64,000 bases of DNA from Lycorma delicatula (Eukaryota; Arthropoda; Insecta; Hemiptera; Fulgoridae). This document shows positions 23,466 to 34,800 of this stretch, piece by piece. The stretch is taken from NCBI RefSeq assembly GCF_047948215.1, contig NC_134463.1, forward strand, positions 53,627,201 to 53,691,200. The letters are read 5' to 3'. Every line of letters begins with the position of its first letter. Position 1 is the stretch's first letter. The notes below the pieces were generated by a model. It was not told the DNA's origin and ran no database searches. It saw nothing but the letters and a program-made list of their open reading frames with translations. The position numbers and the translations under genes are program-made.

Positions 23466-23739
23466 TTTATTTTTATTTTTTTGAATTTTTAAGGAAATCG
23501 ATTGTTATGGTCATTAGCCCCTTCCGTACAAAAAAAGAATAATAATAAAATAATAAAAACATCTTTTCCTCCGATAAAAAGAACCTAAACAACACAGTCT
23601 TGTCAAAAACAGCATCTAAAGATAGACTTGTCAATGGTTTGTGAAACCCCGAAAATACAAAATAATAAGGATGTAAAGGCTCTTGTTATTTCAAAAATTT
23701 TCTAACCATTTCTTTAGAAAATTTCAAAACTATCAAACA
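23466..23739. other. AT-rich spacer
   Basis: No recognisable gene. A segment near 23,500-23,530 (GGTCATTAGCCC) resembles the body of SINE family 2 but is too short to call. Confidence 0.4.
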
Positions 23740-24045
23740 TTTCGTTGATCCTACCTGGGTTTCACCAGTCAGCCGTCTTCCACAAATTTAACCCGGGCCG
23801 GGGAGTCAGGTATTGCCTGACACGATACCGATATCCCAGGGCTCGTATGTAGCAGTAAAGGCTCCAATACCTTTACTTATGGGACAATCCCTGTGTCCCG
23901 AAGTGACTGACATATACTGTGCGGCGCAAAACTTCTGCAGAGCAAGCTTATAACAATCCACCCTCATCCCAGCTCCACAACCGAGTTGAGGGATGAGCAT
24001 CCCTGTTTACACTCCGCTAAGCGTCGGCAAAACACAAAATTATCG
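23740..24045. other. GC-richer island of unknown origin
   Basis: About 300 bp are markedly richer in G and C than the flanks, with segments such as ACCCGGGCCGGGGAGTCAGG. Overlapping frames on both strands are open for about 60 codons but show no recognisable protein. Composition resembles the retroelement-derived pieces in this window, so an untranslated region of a non-LTR element is the likeliest origin (inference). Confidence 0.4.
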
Positions 24046-24364
24046 ATTTTTATTTTCAAATTTATGGCATATACGTTTCTTTTTCTTCTCATTGTTTCAT
24101 GGTTTTTATTATTATTTATGATTTATTTTATTTTTCTTTCTCTTGCTCTACAGTTAGGTGTTAAATGTTCATAATTATTTAGTGTATTTACTGATCACCA
24201 CAAAAGTTCTTTGTAATATTAGCGTGTTGTTTTGAGGATTTTCACTGGGTACTCCTAATCATGTGATTGCGAGTGTGATCCAATTTACTTAAAATTAATA
24301 AAAATGTAATCAACTGTAAATAAACTTTGAAACTATAAAAAAGAAGAAAAAATTGTCGTAATCA
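24046..24364. other. AT-rich spacer
   Basis: T-rich, non-coding. Nothing recognisable. Confidence 0.4.
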
Positions 24365-24605
24365 GTCCACACCGGATGGTCTATTGGTAAATTCGTCATC
24401 GCAAAATATTTGTTTAACAACTCATTTTCGAAGTCGAAGTTTCTGAGGTTACAAATCGTATTAAAAGTTAGTTACTTTTATATGGATTTGAATTCGAGAA
24501 AATGGATACTAGTATATTTTGAAGGTTGGGGTTCAATTAACTCATATCTCAGGAATGGTAGGCCTGAGTCTGAAGGCCATGGTATTCAAGGTTTATACAG
24601 TTTTA
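24365..24605 (+). repeat. tRNA-derived SINE family 1, copy 1
   Basis: The head carries an A-box-like TGGTCTATTGG (about 24,377) and a degenerate B-box region. The body holds TTACTTTTATATGGATTTGAA, GTTGGGGTTCAATTAA and CTCAGGAATGGTAGGCCTGAG. The copies at 29,777-30,045 (plus) and 48,478-48,688 (minus) show the same order. This copy is the most diverged; the open frame within it is incidental. Confidence 0.75.
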
Positions 24606-26690
24606 ACAGATTGTAAATCAGCTTTGAAAGGATAAAAAGAAGTTATATTACAAAACTACTAATGGATTTAACATTTTTAAAAACCATGAAATTTTTTTGA
24701 AAGTGTAGAATGATTTAAAGTGTTATAAGTGTACTCGTATTAAAATGAATTGTAGCTCCTTTTTTATTGTTACAACCTTGGCAAAACTTTAAAACGCAGT
24801 GGAAAACTATTTTTCTTTAATATATAACGTATATAATACACGTGAGGCATTAACGGTATATTACTCACATCTGTTTTTTTTGATGTTATGATCAGTATGT
24901 TATGTTTATGATAAGTTTATAGCCAGTTCCTGTTGGAAACAGAGGGTTTAGATATGAAGGGTTGAATACAACTAAATTTCAGTGGGTTTATCATGCCAAT
25001 ACGCATTAATTTATTCGACTCTGTTTTGTTCATAGCAAAGCTCTTTTAATTCTTTACCTTTGTTAGCTTTTCAGAATGGCTATACCATTTTCACTATAGA
25101 CGTCTTACCTGGTTTGGCTTGTGCCATTATACTTTTGATATATTTGCTTAAGTCAATCTTGCGTAATTTTAATACACTTATGAAGTTTTATCGTTGAAAA
25201 ATACGATAATTTATTAATAATTACATTTTATTGTATAATCTTTCATTTTATACGAGTTATTTACGTCAGATGAATTAATTAATATCCAGATATCAGCTTA
25301 TTATTTTTTATTTTAAAATAGAGTTAAAAAATTTAGTTATAAGATATAAAAATATTTGTTTTTATAATGTTAATAAATAGTTTGTGAATTATAAACAAGA
25401 TTTTACTGCAGTCAGTAAACATTAATGTTTTATAGGTGTTAATTTAAAAGTACACTCCTTTTAGTTAAGATCAATTTTAATGTTTCTTTCGTTGATTACT
25501 ATCAAAATTTTACTTGTTTTATTACTTTTCGATTCCATCACGTAATTATTTTTATCATTATTACTATTATTATTTCAAAACTGGTTTTTATTTTTTATTT
25601 TTTTTTAATTATTTATTTCTTTGTGTATAGTAAATTGTTGACACGTACCAATATTAGGTTTTATATATATAAATACTGTACGAAATGTACGTGCAAGCTA
25701 TTATTTTATTGAAATATATATATATGTATATATAAATAAACTGTAATTTATTATTTATCAATTAAATTTTTAATATTGTACCATACGTGATATTTTAAAT
25801 TATTTTCAAATTAATTTTTCAATTCATCCATGCACGAATTTAAGAGGCTATAAATATATATTAAATATTTATTAATTTTGTTATATATATATTTATCCGG
25901 TTAATTTTGAAGTCTTTAATTAAATACATACTTCTGAATAAATATATACGTCTTCTATTGTACTATTATTTATGAATACCAAAGAACAAATTAACAAATT
26001 TACCTAAATTTGTTTAAATCAACAATTCTTTATATAAATAATTATTTTAATATTTATTCAGTAATTTACAACTTAAGTAATAAAGGAATGAACTTGGGTT
26101 TTTTTTTTCTAATAACGTTTGGATTTACTTATAATTTCAAAAAAATAAAATTTTGTGAAGATATTTTTGAGTTCATCACTGTATAAAAATACACCTGTCT
26201 TTTTCGTTTTTTCCTGATAACCGCTAAAACTACTGAACCAATCATTATGAAATATTAACTGTAGTTTTCTTATGATCCCCATAATGCTTACCACAGTTCA
26301 AACCTCACCAATCTCACTACTATTATAAATTATAAATAATAAAAAAAAAGTATAAATAAATAGCCTAGAACTTATTTTAGTACGAACATATGGTTAGAGC
26401 GCCGTATTGGTTTAGATAGTTAGCTTCGTATAAAAATCATTTTTTTAAGTACATCATATTTTTGTGTTCTTTTTAGTGTGTTTTATGTATCTAATAGTTA
26501 TGTTTTTGATTTGCAACATTTAATTAATTTTTTTGGAATACCTTCTGGTTTGGGTAATCTATTGGGCTGCCTAGATTATTTGGACAAAGTTTTATTTATT
26601 TTATTAACAATGTTTTTAGGACCTATATCTATAAATTTATGATGGACTAGTGTATAAACGATTATTTGGATTTAAAAACAAGTAAGTAAG
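24606..26690. other. AT-rich non-coding DNA
   Basis: Long AT-rich stretch with several TATATA tracts (for example near 25,715-25,735). No element or gene was recognised. The segment near 26,160-26,300 has a block about a gene-like CTACTGAACCAATCATTATGAAAT motif seen in the ends of many insect repeats, but no second copy was confirmed here. Confidence 0.5.
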
Positions 26691-27155
26691 ACAAAAACAA
26701 TATCTGAGATACTTTGAGGTATTTTGCTCTGTTGCTAAGGAGTATTTGTTTACTTTTTATATTTATTTTTTTACTTACTATGGATCAGTTACCATCAGTT
26801 GATATCATTGATAAAGGACTATTTGGTAGAGGAGGTATTCAAATAACATCTAGAAAACGTGGTCCATTACCGTCTTCAAATAGAGATCCGAGGAGGGTAG
26901 CATGTAGAAACCTAATTAGAGATGACGTAGCAAACAATCTATCGGGAAATTCAAGCGATAACGATAGTGTAATTATGGAATCTCAACCTACTTAGAAATA
27001 TTTTTCCTAGTGGAATTTAAGATAACTGATAACTATTATGATTTATTTATTATGGGAGTTCCTTAAGAACCCCTTATCATGTACTTCTTGGATTCAAGCG
27101 ACTTATTTATGGTTCCACTTAAGGAACCAATTGTAAATATGCTGGTTGTTGAAAA
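26691..27155 (+). pseudogene. retroelement N-terminal ORF fragment (ORF1-like)
   Basis: An open frame runs to the stop at 26,993-26,995. I prefer the ATG at 26,780 (MDQLPSVDIIDKG...) to the one at 26,714, because the latter adds only a T-rich hydrophobic leader. The predicted product of about 72 residues is basic in the middle (TSRKRGPLPSS, RDPRRVACR) and polar at the end (GNSSDNDSVIMESQPT). The part from RDPRR to SQP is repeated at 58,475-58,572, directly before the CR1-like RT. This suggests the start of a protein of that element. The following 27,010-27,150 matches the minus strand at about 47,990-48,150. A host exon cannot be excluded, but the duplication next to an RT argues for a mobile origin. 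Confidence 0.55.
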
Positions 27156-27425
27156 AAAAAAACTAGAAAATATAATGTCATGAAGCTATATCGATTATTA
27201 TCTACGTCAATATCGATCTCTTCGGAAAGTTATAATGCGATTTACTAAATTTAATGTCATTGTCTCTAAAAGATCAGTTTGTGGTACTATCTTAATATAA
27301 CTAAAAATAAATAAGTTTAATAATAAAATTATACAAAGTGACCCCTATTTACATGCTTAGCAACTGATAAGTTGTTATTCATCCAAATTTAATCTATTTT
27401 ATCTGGTAAGTTGTGAATAGTGAAA
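27156..27425. other. AT-rich spacer
   Basis: No recognisable content. Confidence 0.4.
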
Positions 27426-27590
27426 ACTGAGATTTTTTTTTTAGTTCTACGGGCATCAAACTGCTTTCGATCACTAGCCCAAGGGTAATTTGTAGCGTAT
27501 GAAAAAATGCTATGCCTGGCCGGAATTTGAAACCGAGACCTCGGGATGAAAGACCCAACTCGCTATTACTCATCATGAAGAGCCAATATA
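27426..27590 (-). repeat. tRNA-derived SINE family 2, copy 1
   Basis: On the minus strand the head shows the tRNA-like start, a GAGGTCTCGGTTTCAAATTCC B-box region and the GGCATAGCATTTTTTCATAC body. The 3' part has GGGCTAGTGATCGAAAGC and an A-rich tail. It aligns in order with the copy at 54,905-55,068. It is diverged and non-coding. Confidence 0.75.
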
Positions 27591-28106
27591 ATTACTAAAA
27601 AAAAAAACTATTTCTAATTTTTTAACTTCTATACGGAAATAGCGCGAGCGAAGCTGTGACGGGGATATTAGTTTTTACAAAAACAAAATTGTTATCCTTA
27701 ATTTGACCTTATGTTTAATTTTTTTTTATATTTTGTAATGGATATTTAAATGTTCATTATTATTTATCTTTCCAATGAGTTACAATATCATTTCATTGTT
27801 AGGTGTAGTATAAACATTCGTTATCTCTCTGATTACATTATAGGAGCTTTATGAGTGGTGGGTGGTGTATTTGTTTGTTTGAACCAAGAATTTTCAAATA
27901 TTATTAAATAGGATTTTAAAAACCTGAAATGGCTGATTGTTACGTCACAAAGTGACGTAATATGAAATAAACATTTTTAAAAGTAGAATTTATTAAACAC
28001 AAAATGTTTCATCGATAATATAGAGAATGTTTCAAAAAGGTTTTAACAACTATAAAAGTACATAAAAATTTATTGAAATAACTTATAAATTCGGTTGAGC
28101 TCTCAC
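27591..28106. other. AT-rich DNA with a repeat-end motif
   Basis: A motif TAGCGCGAGCGAAGCTG at 27,640-27,658 resembles the ends of common insect dispersed repeats and the inner arm of the long-TIR element near 43,670. No gene is seen. Confidence 0.45.
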
Positions 28107-29200
28107 TTAGAAAAACACATAAAACTTGTCACCTATCATTGACTTTGATTCGATGTGGTTTGCATTTGTAATGCGACATACATCCCACCTGAAATTGATT
28201 TCATTCCAGACTGTAGGCAGCAAGTCGGGCGTTACTTCTGCAGCTGCAGCGTTAATACTAAATCTAAGCTCAACAAGACCAGCAGGCAAAGAATGTTCAT
28301 AAATCCGATTTTTAATGAAGCCATACAAGAAAAAAGCGGTGTCTAGTGGGTCAAATTTGAGAAACGAGGTCGAATTGGCATACAATTGGACCTTCAGGAC
28401 CAATCCATCGATCTGGGAATCGAGTATTAAGAAAATCTCAGATTTCTTGGCGGTAGTGAGGTGGGTTCCGTCTTACTGATAGTAATGGTATCTATCTCGG
28501 TCATTATTGTCTACCTGAGAAATTATTAGATTTTAAAGTATATCCAGATAAGTGACACTATTTACAGTTGCTTCCTGGAAAAAGAACGAGCTCTGCAGTC
28601 TTTTATTTGCTTAGAGCACAAAAAACATTGACTTTAGGGCACCACGAATGTGCTGCAAAGTTTCATGAATATTTTTACTATCCCATACTCGGCAGTTACG
28701 GGTGTTTTCTTGCCGGAGATATGAAACGTTAATTCATCCTTAAATTGTCAAAAATGTATCGTTGTCTGCAATTTTATCCATTATTTCCACACAGAACTGC
28801 AGCCAGGCAACTTTGTTGTCAGATATAATGTGTTGAACCATATATGACTTCATCTGAATTCGTTTACGTAATACGCACCAACAGTTTGTGGAGTGCCATT
28901 CTCACGTGACGCACGTCGATTTCTTTGGGTTTCATGCAAAGCTTTCTCTGAGTTATTCCATAGCAGCTTCAAGTCTTAATGATTTTGTATGAATTTGTAG
29001 AAAAACCTGTCTCAACAAAGGTTTGGTTCCAAAAGTAAATTGTATGTCTACTAGGAGGCTTCCTACCGTACTCTCAACGGAAATTACGTTGAACAGCAGT
29101 TACTGAGTATAAATCGTGAAACAAAAACTCACAGTTATGCACCAGTACACGTATCCGTATTTAACAACACTGATGGCAGTGCTATTGGCCGAATTCGGTA
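28107..29200 (-). pseudogene. mariner-like transposase pseudogene
   Basis: The minus strand from about 29,080 down to 28,107 reads as a broken transposase. In order: LLVDIQFTFGTKPLLRQ and ESFA segments (N-terminal HTH region); CVLRKRIQMKSYMVQH and FCVEIMDKIADND (linker to catalytic domain); INVSYLRQENTRNCRVW (first strand, catalytic Asp not preserved); PKVNVFCALS; EATVNSVTYLDIL; an HYYQ-stop-DG segment corresponding to QQDGAPPH with the second Asp; and RFPDRWIGPEGPIV. The last 98 codons are open (28,107-28,403): LDTAFFLYGFIKNRIYEHSL and a RWDVCRITNANHIE ending. Stops and frameshifts rule out function. The scrap at 5.1 kb carries the same signature around the third Asp. Confidence 0.85.
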
Positions 29201-29776
29201 CATATGAATTACGCGAGTCAAAATTTGATGTGTTTTGCTGTGAAATGAGACCTCAGCCGAATCTGTAAGTTATATCGATGAAATTTTATACAATTTTAAA
29301 ATGGTGAAGTTCTTTTTCTATCGCCAGTTATTTATTTATGTAATTATTTTTAATGTGAGAGATCATAAATTAATTACTAAGATTACACATTAAACCATAA
29401 TCTCATAAATGTTTAAACTTTTCAAATCCCAACAATAAAATATCACATAACTTTCATCTATTATTCAACTATTCGAACTGAGATTTATATAAAACATTGA
29501 TTTATCAATATTTCCTCCTATTAAGTTTTCCCTATTTAATGTTAACTATGATCTTATTGGATCCTCAGATTAAATTAATCCAATTAAATAGCAATCCAAT
29601 TAGTTCAAAGGTACTTTTTTTTAAGTTTAAGCAGCTTAAAATAATAGTTATATACCAAAACTAATTCAATAAAGCATAACTCTTCCCACGTGTAACCTGG
29701 TAGCATTAGAAAAAAAACAATCGGAATCCTGTTAAGTTCATTATGGATATTTTGGGACCTGTAGATCAACCCTTAA
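29201..29776. other. AT-rich spacer
   Basis: The segment near 29,205-29,270 probably holds the terminal region of the transposon above. The rest is featureless. Confidence 0.4.
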
Positions 29777-30045
29777 CCAGCGGGTTGGTCTATTGGTCAG
29801 CTCGTCATCGCAGATCAGTTTATTTCGAAGCTTCTAAGGTTCTAAGGTTCAAGTCCTAGTAAACGCAGTTACTTTTGTTCGGATTTGAATACTAGTTCGT
29901 GGATACAGGTGTTCTTTGGTGGCTGGGTTTCAATTAACCACACATCTTAGGAATGGTCGACCTGAGACTGTACAAGATTACACTTCATTTACATTCATAC
30001 ATATCATCTTGATTCAACCTTCGACATTACCACCTCCGGTACGTA
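29777..30045 (+). repeat. tRNA-derived SINE family 1, copy 2
   Basis: This is the best-preserved family 1 copy. The tRNA-like head starts with GCGGGTTGGTCTATTGGTCA (A box) and has AAGGTTCAAGTCCTAGT (B box) about 60 bases on. The body contains CAGTTACTTTTGTTCGGATT, a GGGTTTCAATTAACC segment, AGGAATGGTCGACCTGAGAC and a TTCATACATATCATC segment, ending near CACCTCCGG. The end runs into two direct copies of CGGTACGTACGA (30,030-30,060). Confidence 0.85.
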
Positions 30046-30949
30046 CGACACGGTACGTACGAAAAAGATAAAAAAAAAACTATCCTTAGTGTTACTGGTA
30101 GGGGGTAAGCGTATTTAAAGATAAGCGTATCCTGAAAGTTCAGTTTTCCATATGGTAGTTGCTTAATAACCCTACTAAATTCTGTACAGAGTCTAGTATT
30201 TTTTTTATTTTTATTTTTTTTATATTATAAAGTGATTGTAATTCTACTTTGTAAACTGGCTAACTGGCTAAATGTATAAAAATTATAATTATAATTTTAT
30301 GTGTTAAAATGTAATTCTTTTGAAAGTGCTTCAGTTAAATTCGAGTGAAAAAAGTAATATATCTGTCCATTTACCAATTTTAGAACCAATTGATTTATTA
30401 TAGCGAGAGATTTTTTTTTACCGAAATGAAAAACCCCTTTAGAGAAGGGTTTTTCATTTTATTCAAGAAACAACAACCTCTGATAAAAGTAGTTTATGAT
30501 ATCTCCATTTCTGATTTTTTTTAGCATATTTTTTTCCATTTTTACTGAGGGTAAACATTGTTACTTCAAAAAAAAATATTAGTTACAGAAAAATTCTAAT
30601 TTTGTATAAATTTTAATTTGCTACAAAACAATTCATAAATGCATAAAAATTCTAATGGTAAACTCTTTTTATCACTTTTATATATTATATTAATTTTACT
30701 TATTTCATTAATTTTATATATATCATTTTTGTTTTTTTATAGTCGCATCAACAATTACAGGCATTAGTGACTACAGTAACACTATCATGTAGTATTATAT
30801 AAAACAACAAAAATCATAAAGAACAAAAACAAATAAAGAAATAGGAACAATAAATAAAAAAACGTAAAGTGACAACAATAAATACAAAATAAAATATATA
30901 AATTAGACAAAAATTAGTAAATCATATTCTTCATTCCACTGTAGGAGAG
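30046..30949. other. AT-rich DNA with a hairpin
   Basis: A near-perfect 14-bp hairpin (AATGAAAAACCCCTT / AAGGGTTTTTCATT) lies at about 30,425-30,458. The stretch at 30,593-30,690 is repeated, diverged, at 32,023-32,110. No gene is seen. Confidence 0.6.
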
Positions 30950-31935
30950 GAATCGCAACAGATGTTTTATACCTTCGTTCTGGTTTAATAGAAACTTCAT
31001 ACCGAACCCAGGTCTAAGTTTTGTCGGATGGTTTCAAAGATTGGGCAATCAACGAGCAGGTGGTGCAGGGACCATTTGACCTTTCAAGCCTCACATATCT
31101 TCTGAGGAGAGCCAAGTAGAGCGTGGGTAAGCCCGGTGTGTCCAGTCCTTAGCCGAGTTAAGATGAGTTGGTCTCTTCTGTTGCTCGGGGATGGAGATTT
31201 CTTGACCACATTCTCCCGGATTTTGTGTAATCCCGTGACAAGACTCAGCAGCCAGAATATATTCTACTTAACCCGCAATTTTACACAGATTGATCTCATG
31301 AAGTCTCTCTCACATGTCGATTGTACTCGGATGCCATTTATTGCAGCTCTCTTGGCAGCCTCATCGGCCCGTTCGTTCCCGGGGATGCCACAATGGCCAG
31401 GGACCCATATCAGTACCACAGTCTTATTTATCCTTGAAAGGATATCATGAATAATCTGGATGATGGATTCAGAACGTCTGTAGCTCAAGCTCTCAAGTAC
31501 ACTCCTAGAGTCTGTAATTACTAGGAAGCTGTCATCACTATGGGTTTGGATAACTTTCAAGGCGGAATAAATTGCAAAAGAACACAAAAGAACAAGCATT
31601 ATGTTTATATAATATCTCGGTGACAGGAAGAACAACAGAACAGCCACATTCATCGGCCAAGACAGACCCGTCTGTGTAGATGAAAGTGTATCCATTGTAC
31701 GTCTTGGCCATGTTGTTAAATTGGTCTCTATCAGACTGGAAACCTGTATCCCGTTTACGACTTTCAGATTGTAAGTATACGATCTCTAGAGACGGGCGTA
31801 ACCAAGGGGCGCCACATCCTATTCCTTGTTTTCGGGGCAGGCAGATCTAGTTCTTTGAGATGGCGAAGCAGCCTGAGGCTGAAAAACTGCGGTAAGGACG
31901 TCCTTCTTTCAAGTAGCGAAGTGCGAGCGTGTCTG
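30950..31935 (-). pseudogene. non-LTR retrotransposon RNase H and C-terminal region
   Basis: The minus strand holds an RNase H domain of the kind found in the I and related non-LTR clades. It begins with GYTFIYTDGSV (about 31,670-31,700, first acidic residue). It continues, after a frameshift near 31,600, in the open frame of 31,264-31,695 with SALKVIQTHSDD, VITDSRSVLESL (conserved Asp), TVVLIWVPGHCGIPGNERAD (catalytic His/Asp block) and EAAKRAA. Downstream on the minus strand, to about 30,950, another frame gives RRDQLILTRLRTGHTGLTHA and HHLLVDCPIFETIR, the usual end of such ORF2 proteins. Upstream, 31,700-31,935 gives LRLRLLRHLKELDLPAP-like RT-tail sequence. The RT core is missing. The open frame at 31,136-31,450 on the plus strand is its antisense shadow. 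Confidence 0.87.
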
Positions 31936-33289
31936 GTCATTTGCCGTGAGCAGTTGATCGCGTTTTTGATGGTCGTTTATATATTTTATTTAACTATTTA
32001 TTTATGTATTTAATTCGTAAAAACTTTAATCTTGTGTAGGTTTTAACTTGTTACAAAATAATTCAGAAATGCATAAAAATGTTAATGGTATCTTTTTTAT
32101 CAATTTTCTTTGCAATTTATAGGTTTTTCCTGGCGGTTTTTCTTCTAATTTTCCCAGGTTCATCGGTATATTTATAAAGTTAGTATTATAATCATACCAC
32201 CTATAAAAAGCCAATTAATTTATTCAGTGGAGCAAGTAAGTATATTTTTATGTTATTTAAAAGATATTTTCTAAGATAATAATAATATAATAAATTGTTG
32301 GGTATAAAAAACATCATAGATATTAGATATGAAACAAAGTAGTATTTCATTAAGAATTCTTTTAATAAATTTTCTTAATGGTATACATAATTAGTATGAA
32401 ATAGAAATCTGTTCGTATAGTTATAAAACATTTTAGATTAAATTGTGGTTGGAACAACAACAGGATGCCACACGCTCGCTCTCTCAAAATCATTCATCTG
32501 TGATATGTTTCTGAACAAATCTCGCCCATTAGTCTAGTAATAGGAGTCTTGAATATCGTTCGCCATTTATTACTGTTTTTACGTTCTGTTATTTGCGTTA
32601 TCTTTTTAGAATTTAAATATTAAAAAATTAATCCAATGTTTACCGTGTGCCAATTTACATTAATAATTTTATTTCATTAGAATGCTGTTTTGTAAGTTAT
32701 TTTTTGGAATAGTTTTTTAAATAGTCAGTTGTATTTAGAAATAAATGTCAAGAAATATTATCAACATTCGTACCTTCCCGTTCAGTTTTTAGATTATTAA
32801 ATTTCCTTAAATTTATTATATTTTATAAATAAGTTTTTTTATAGATTTTTGTATGGTTGTTAAATTTTTATCCTGTAAAATAACAATCGATAGTTTTTTT
32901 TTTGCTCAGATATTGTTTAAGATTACTTTTACTGTAACTATATAGCAGTGATGCATTTTGATATGCACTTATAATTTACATAAACATGCATCTGTTGTAG
33001 TTATCACATTCTACATCTTCAATTATTTGTTGCAGACATTTATATGTTAATTGTATTTTTATACATGTCTTTGTGATCTATTTTTTTTTTTTTTTTACAA
33101 AATAAATAAATTAGCTACCAACAAATCTCGTATTTTAATAAGATTCTGTATCTCTCTCAAGTTCCCCTTATTCTTCTTAAGACTTAATTTCAAATTTTAT
33201 CAGCCTTCTTTACTTCATCATCTTCTTTTCATTAAAGTTTCTAATATTGTCTAATTTTATTGCCGGGATATACTTTCGAATAGCGGTCG
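31936..33289. other. AT-rich non-coding DNA
   Basis: Apart from 32,023-32,110, which repeats 30,593-30,690 in the same orientation, nothing is recognised. T-rich runs at about 33,080-33,098 and elsewhere create short chance frames. Confidence 0.55.
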
Positions 33290-33810
33290 TCTTTTTGAAC
33301 GAATCGATCATCTTCAGTGCGTTTATCTTGATATGATTTTGTTTTTTATCTAGACAGCGCTGTAGCTCTACAAGAGCTACATTACAACAGCTATTGTAAT
33401 CGGTTCAATTTGAACATATACGGTTTTCACAGGATCTTGACGTTTTGACATCCAAAAACCCAAAAAACCGGATGGAAATTTTCCTGATTTTAAATGTTTG
33501 TATTTTAGGGAGTTTGGTGTGGACCTATATCACTATATAACTATTGGACCGATTTTGACCAAATTTAATCAGATTACTTTTATATACTGATACCATTAAA
33601 TTTTCAAATTAAAAGGTCAAGGGGGTGAAGCTGTAGACCAAGGTCATCGTTAGTATCTCTATATTTAGCCTAATTAAGGCACGTTAGTTAACAGTTAAAA
33701 GATAACACATGCAAAAAACATTTTTAAAATCTCACCCTCCCCCAAAAATAAAGTTGTAGTCGTCTACTTTGTTGCGACGTCACAGGTGAGCGATAGAATT
33801 AAATAAATGA
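33290..33810. repeat. probable dispersed repeat with internal hairpin
   Basis: A TGTAGCTCT-ACA-AGAGCTACA hairpin (33,361-33,381) and an ATTACAACAGC-type flank precede a block with GGACCGATTTTGACCAAATTT. The layout, a hairpin around GTAGCTCT and then a GACCGATTTTGA motif, parallels repeat family A but the sequences do not align closely. It may be a distant relative. Confidence 0.4.
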
Positions 33811-34199
33811 ATGTGTGTTAAACCTCGCGGCTACACCAATATACCGATCGTACAAGCAAAATTTGTTGTATGTAAGTTGTGAAATTACATTAATTTATTT
33901 AGTGCCGACCGTTACCGCTAGTACCGCCACACCAGAGCGAACTAATTACGGATGCGCCCACGCTTTAGTTAGAATAATTTAATTAAAATAAACAAAAACA
34001 TATTGTATTTAATTAAAATGGTAATTTAAATTAAGTTGTGTGTGTGTAATCCGTGCATCGGAAACTACCCTCCCCTCTTGTCAGCTTTTTTTTTATTTCC
34101 AAAAACATTTTTGAATATAGAAAATTATTTACTACTCTTGTATTAATTTTTTTTTTAATTTTCGGTAAATTTTATACAAATATATAAAGAACTTATTTT
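33811..34199. other. spacer
   Basis: No recognisable content; a (TG)4-rich stretch near 34,037 only. Confidence 0.4.
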
Positions 34200-34800
34200 T
34201 ACTTTCCTGGCATCATAGTTCTAGAGCTGTGCTGCGAGAAGGAAAGTATATGGTAATCAGTCAAAAAACGGGATATGAACTTTTCCTTATATTTCTCCAC
34301 GTTTCATGATCGAGGGACCCCAAAAAACCTAAAAGAAAAGCGGAAGTAATTTTCCTAGATGTGTATGTCGTGTGTTGTGTTTGAATATTAATAACTTATG
34401 ACTGGATGAACCGATTTTTATGAAATTTCATACACAGACTTTTGTATACTGAAAAGTTTGTTGGTATAAGGTTGGGGTTAATATCTCCAAGTTACGTGGG
34501 AGATAATTTTTTGAGGTCAATTTAAAAAAAAAAATTACAAATATAATCCCATTTTTTATTAACTTCAGTTCATGCGTACATACTTATCATTTTAACAAAA
34601 AACCTTACACCCCAAAATTCTCCCTTTTTCCAAATATCGAAGAAAGGTATCTTTTTATTCATTGCTAATTTTGTAATCGAATAATTCTATGTTTTCTTAA
34701 GCACAGTAATTACTTAATAAGTAAATAACCCCCCCAAAAAAGAATTAAAAAAGAGAGCAGTATTAGGCGGAAGTCAATCAAAGTTAAAAAAAATATATAT
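34200..34800 (+). repeat. hairpin-ended dispersed repeat A, copy 2
   Basis: The terminal hairpin lies at 34,200-34,248 (TACTTTCC and GGAAAGTA arms around ATAGTTCTAGAGCTGT). The body follows with ACGGGATATGAAC, TTTCATGATCGAGGGACCCC and GACTGGATGAACCGATTTTTATG, then a GGAGATAATTTTTTGAGGTCAA block and a CATGCGTACATACTTATC block that have counterparts at 38,740-38,860 on the minus strand. Non-coding. Confidence 0.72.

Noticed and set aside
24410..24616. 68-codon plus-strand ORF
   Set aside because: It lies wholly in SINE family 1 copy 1; the other copies have no such frame.
26714..26779. Signal peptide or membrane segment before the ORF at 26,780
   Set aside because: The hydrophobic leader comes from T-rich DNA and is not shared with the second copy at 58.5 kb; the internal ATG at 26,780 is preferred.
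30425..30458. Hairpin followed by T residues, resembling a bacterial terminator
   Set aside because: The window is eukaryotic and no gene ends there.
31136..31450. 104-codon plus-strand ORF
   Set aside because: It is antisense to the RNase H frame, whose motifs are clear on the minus strand.
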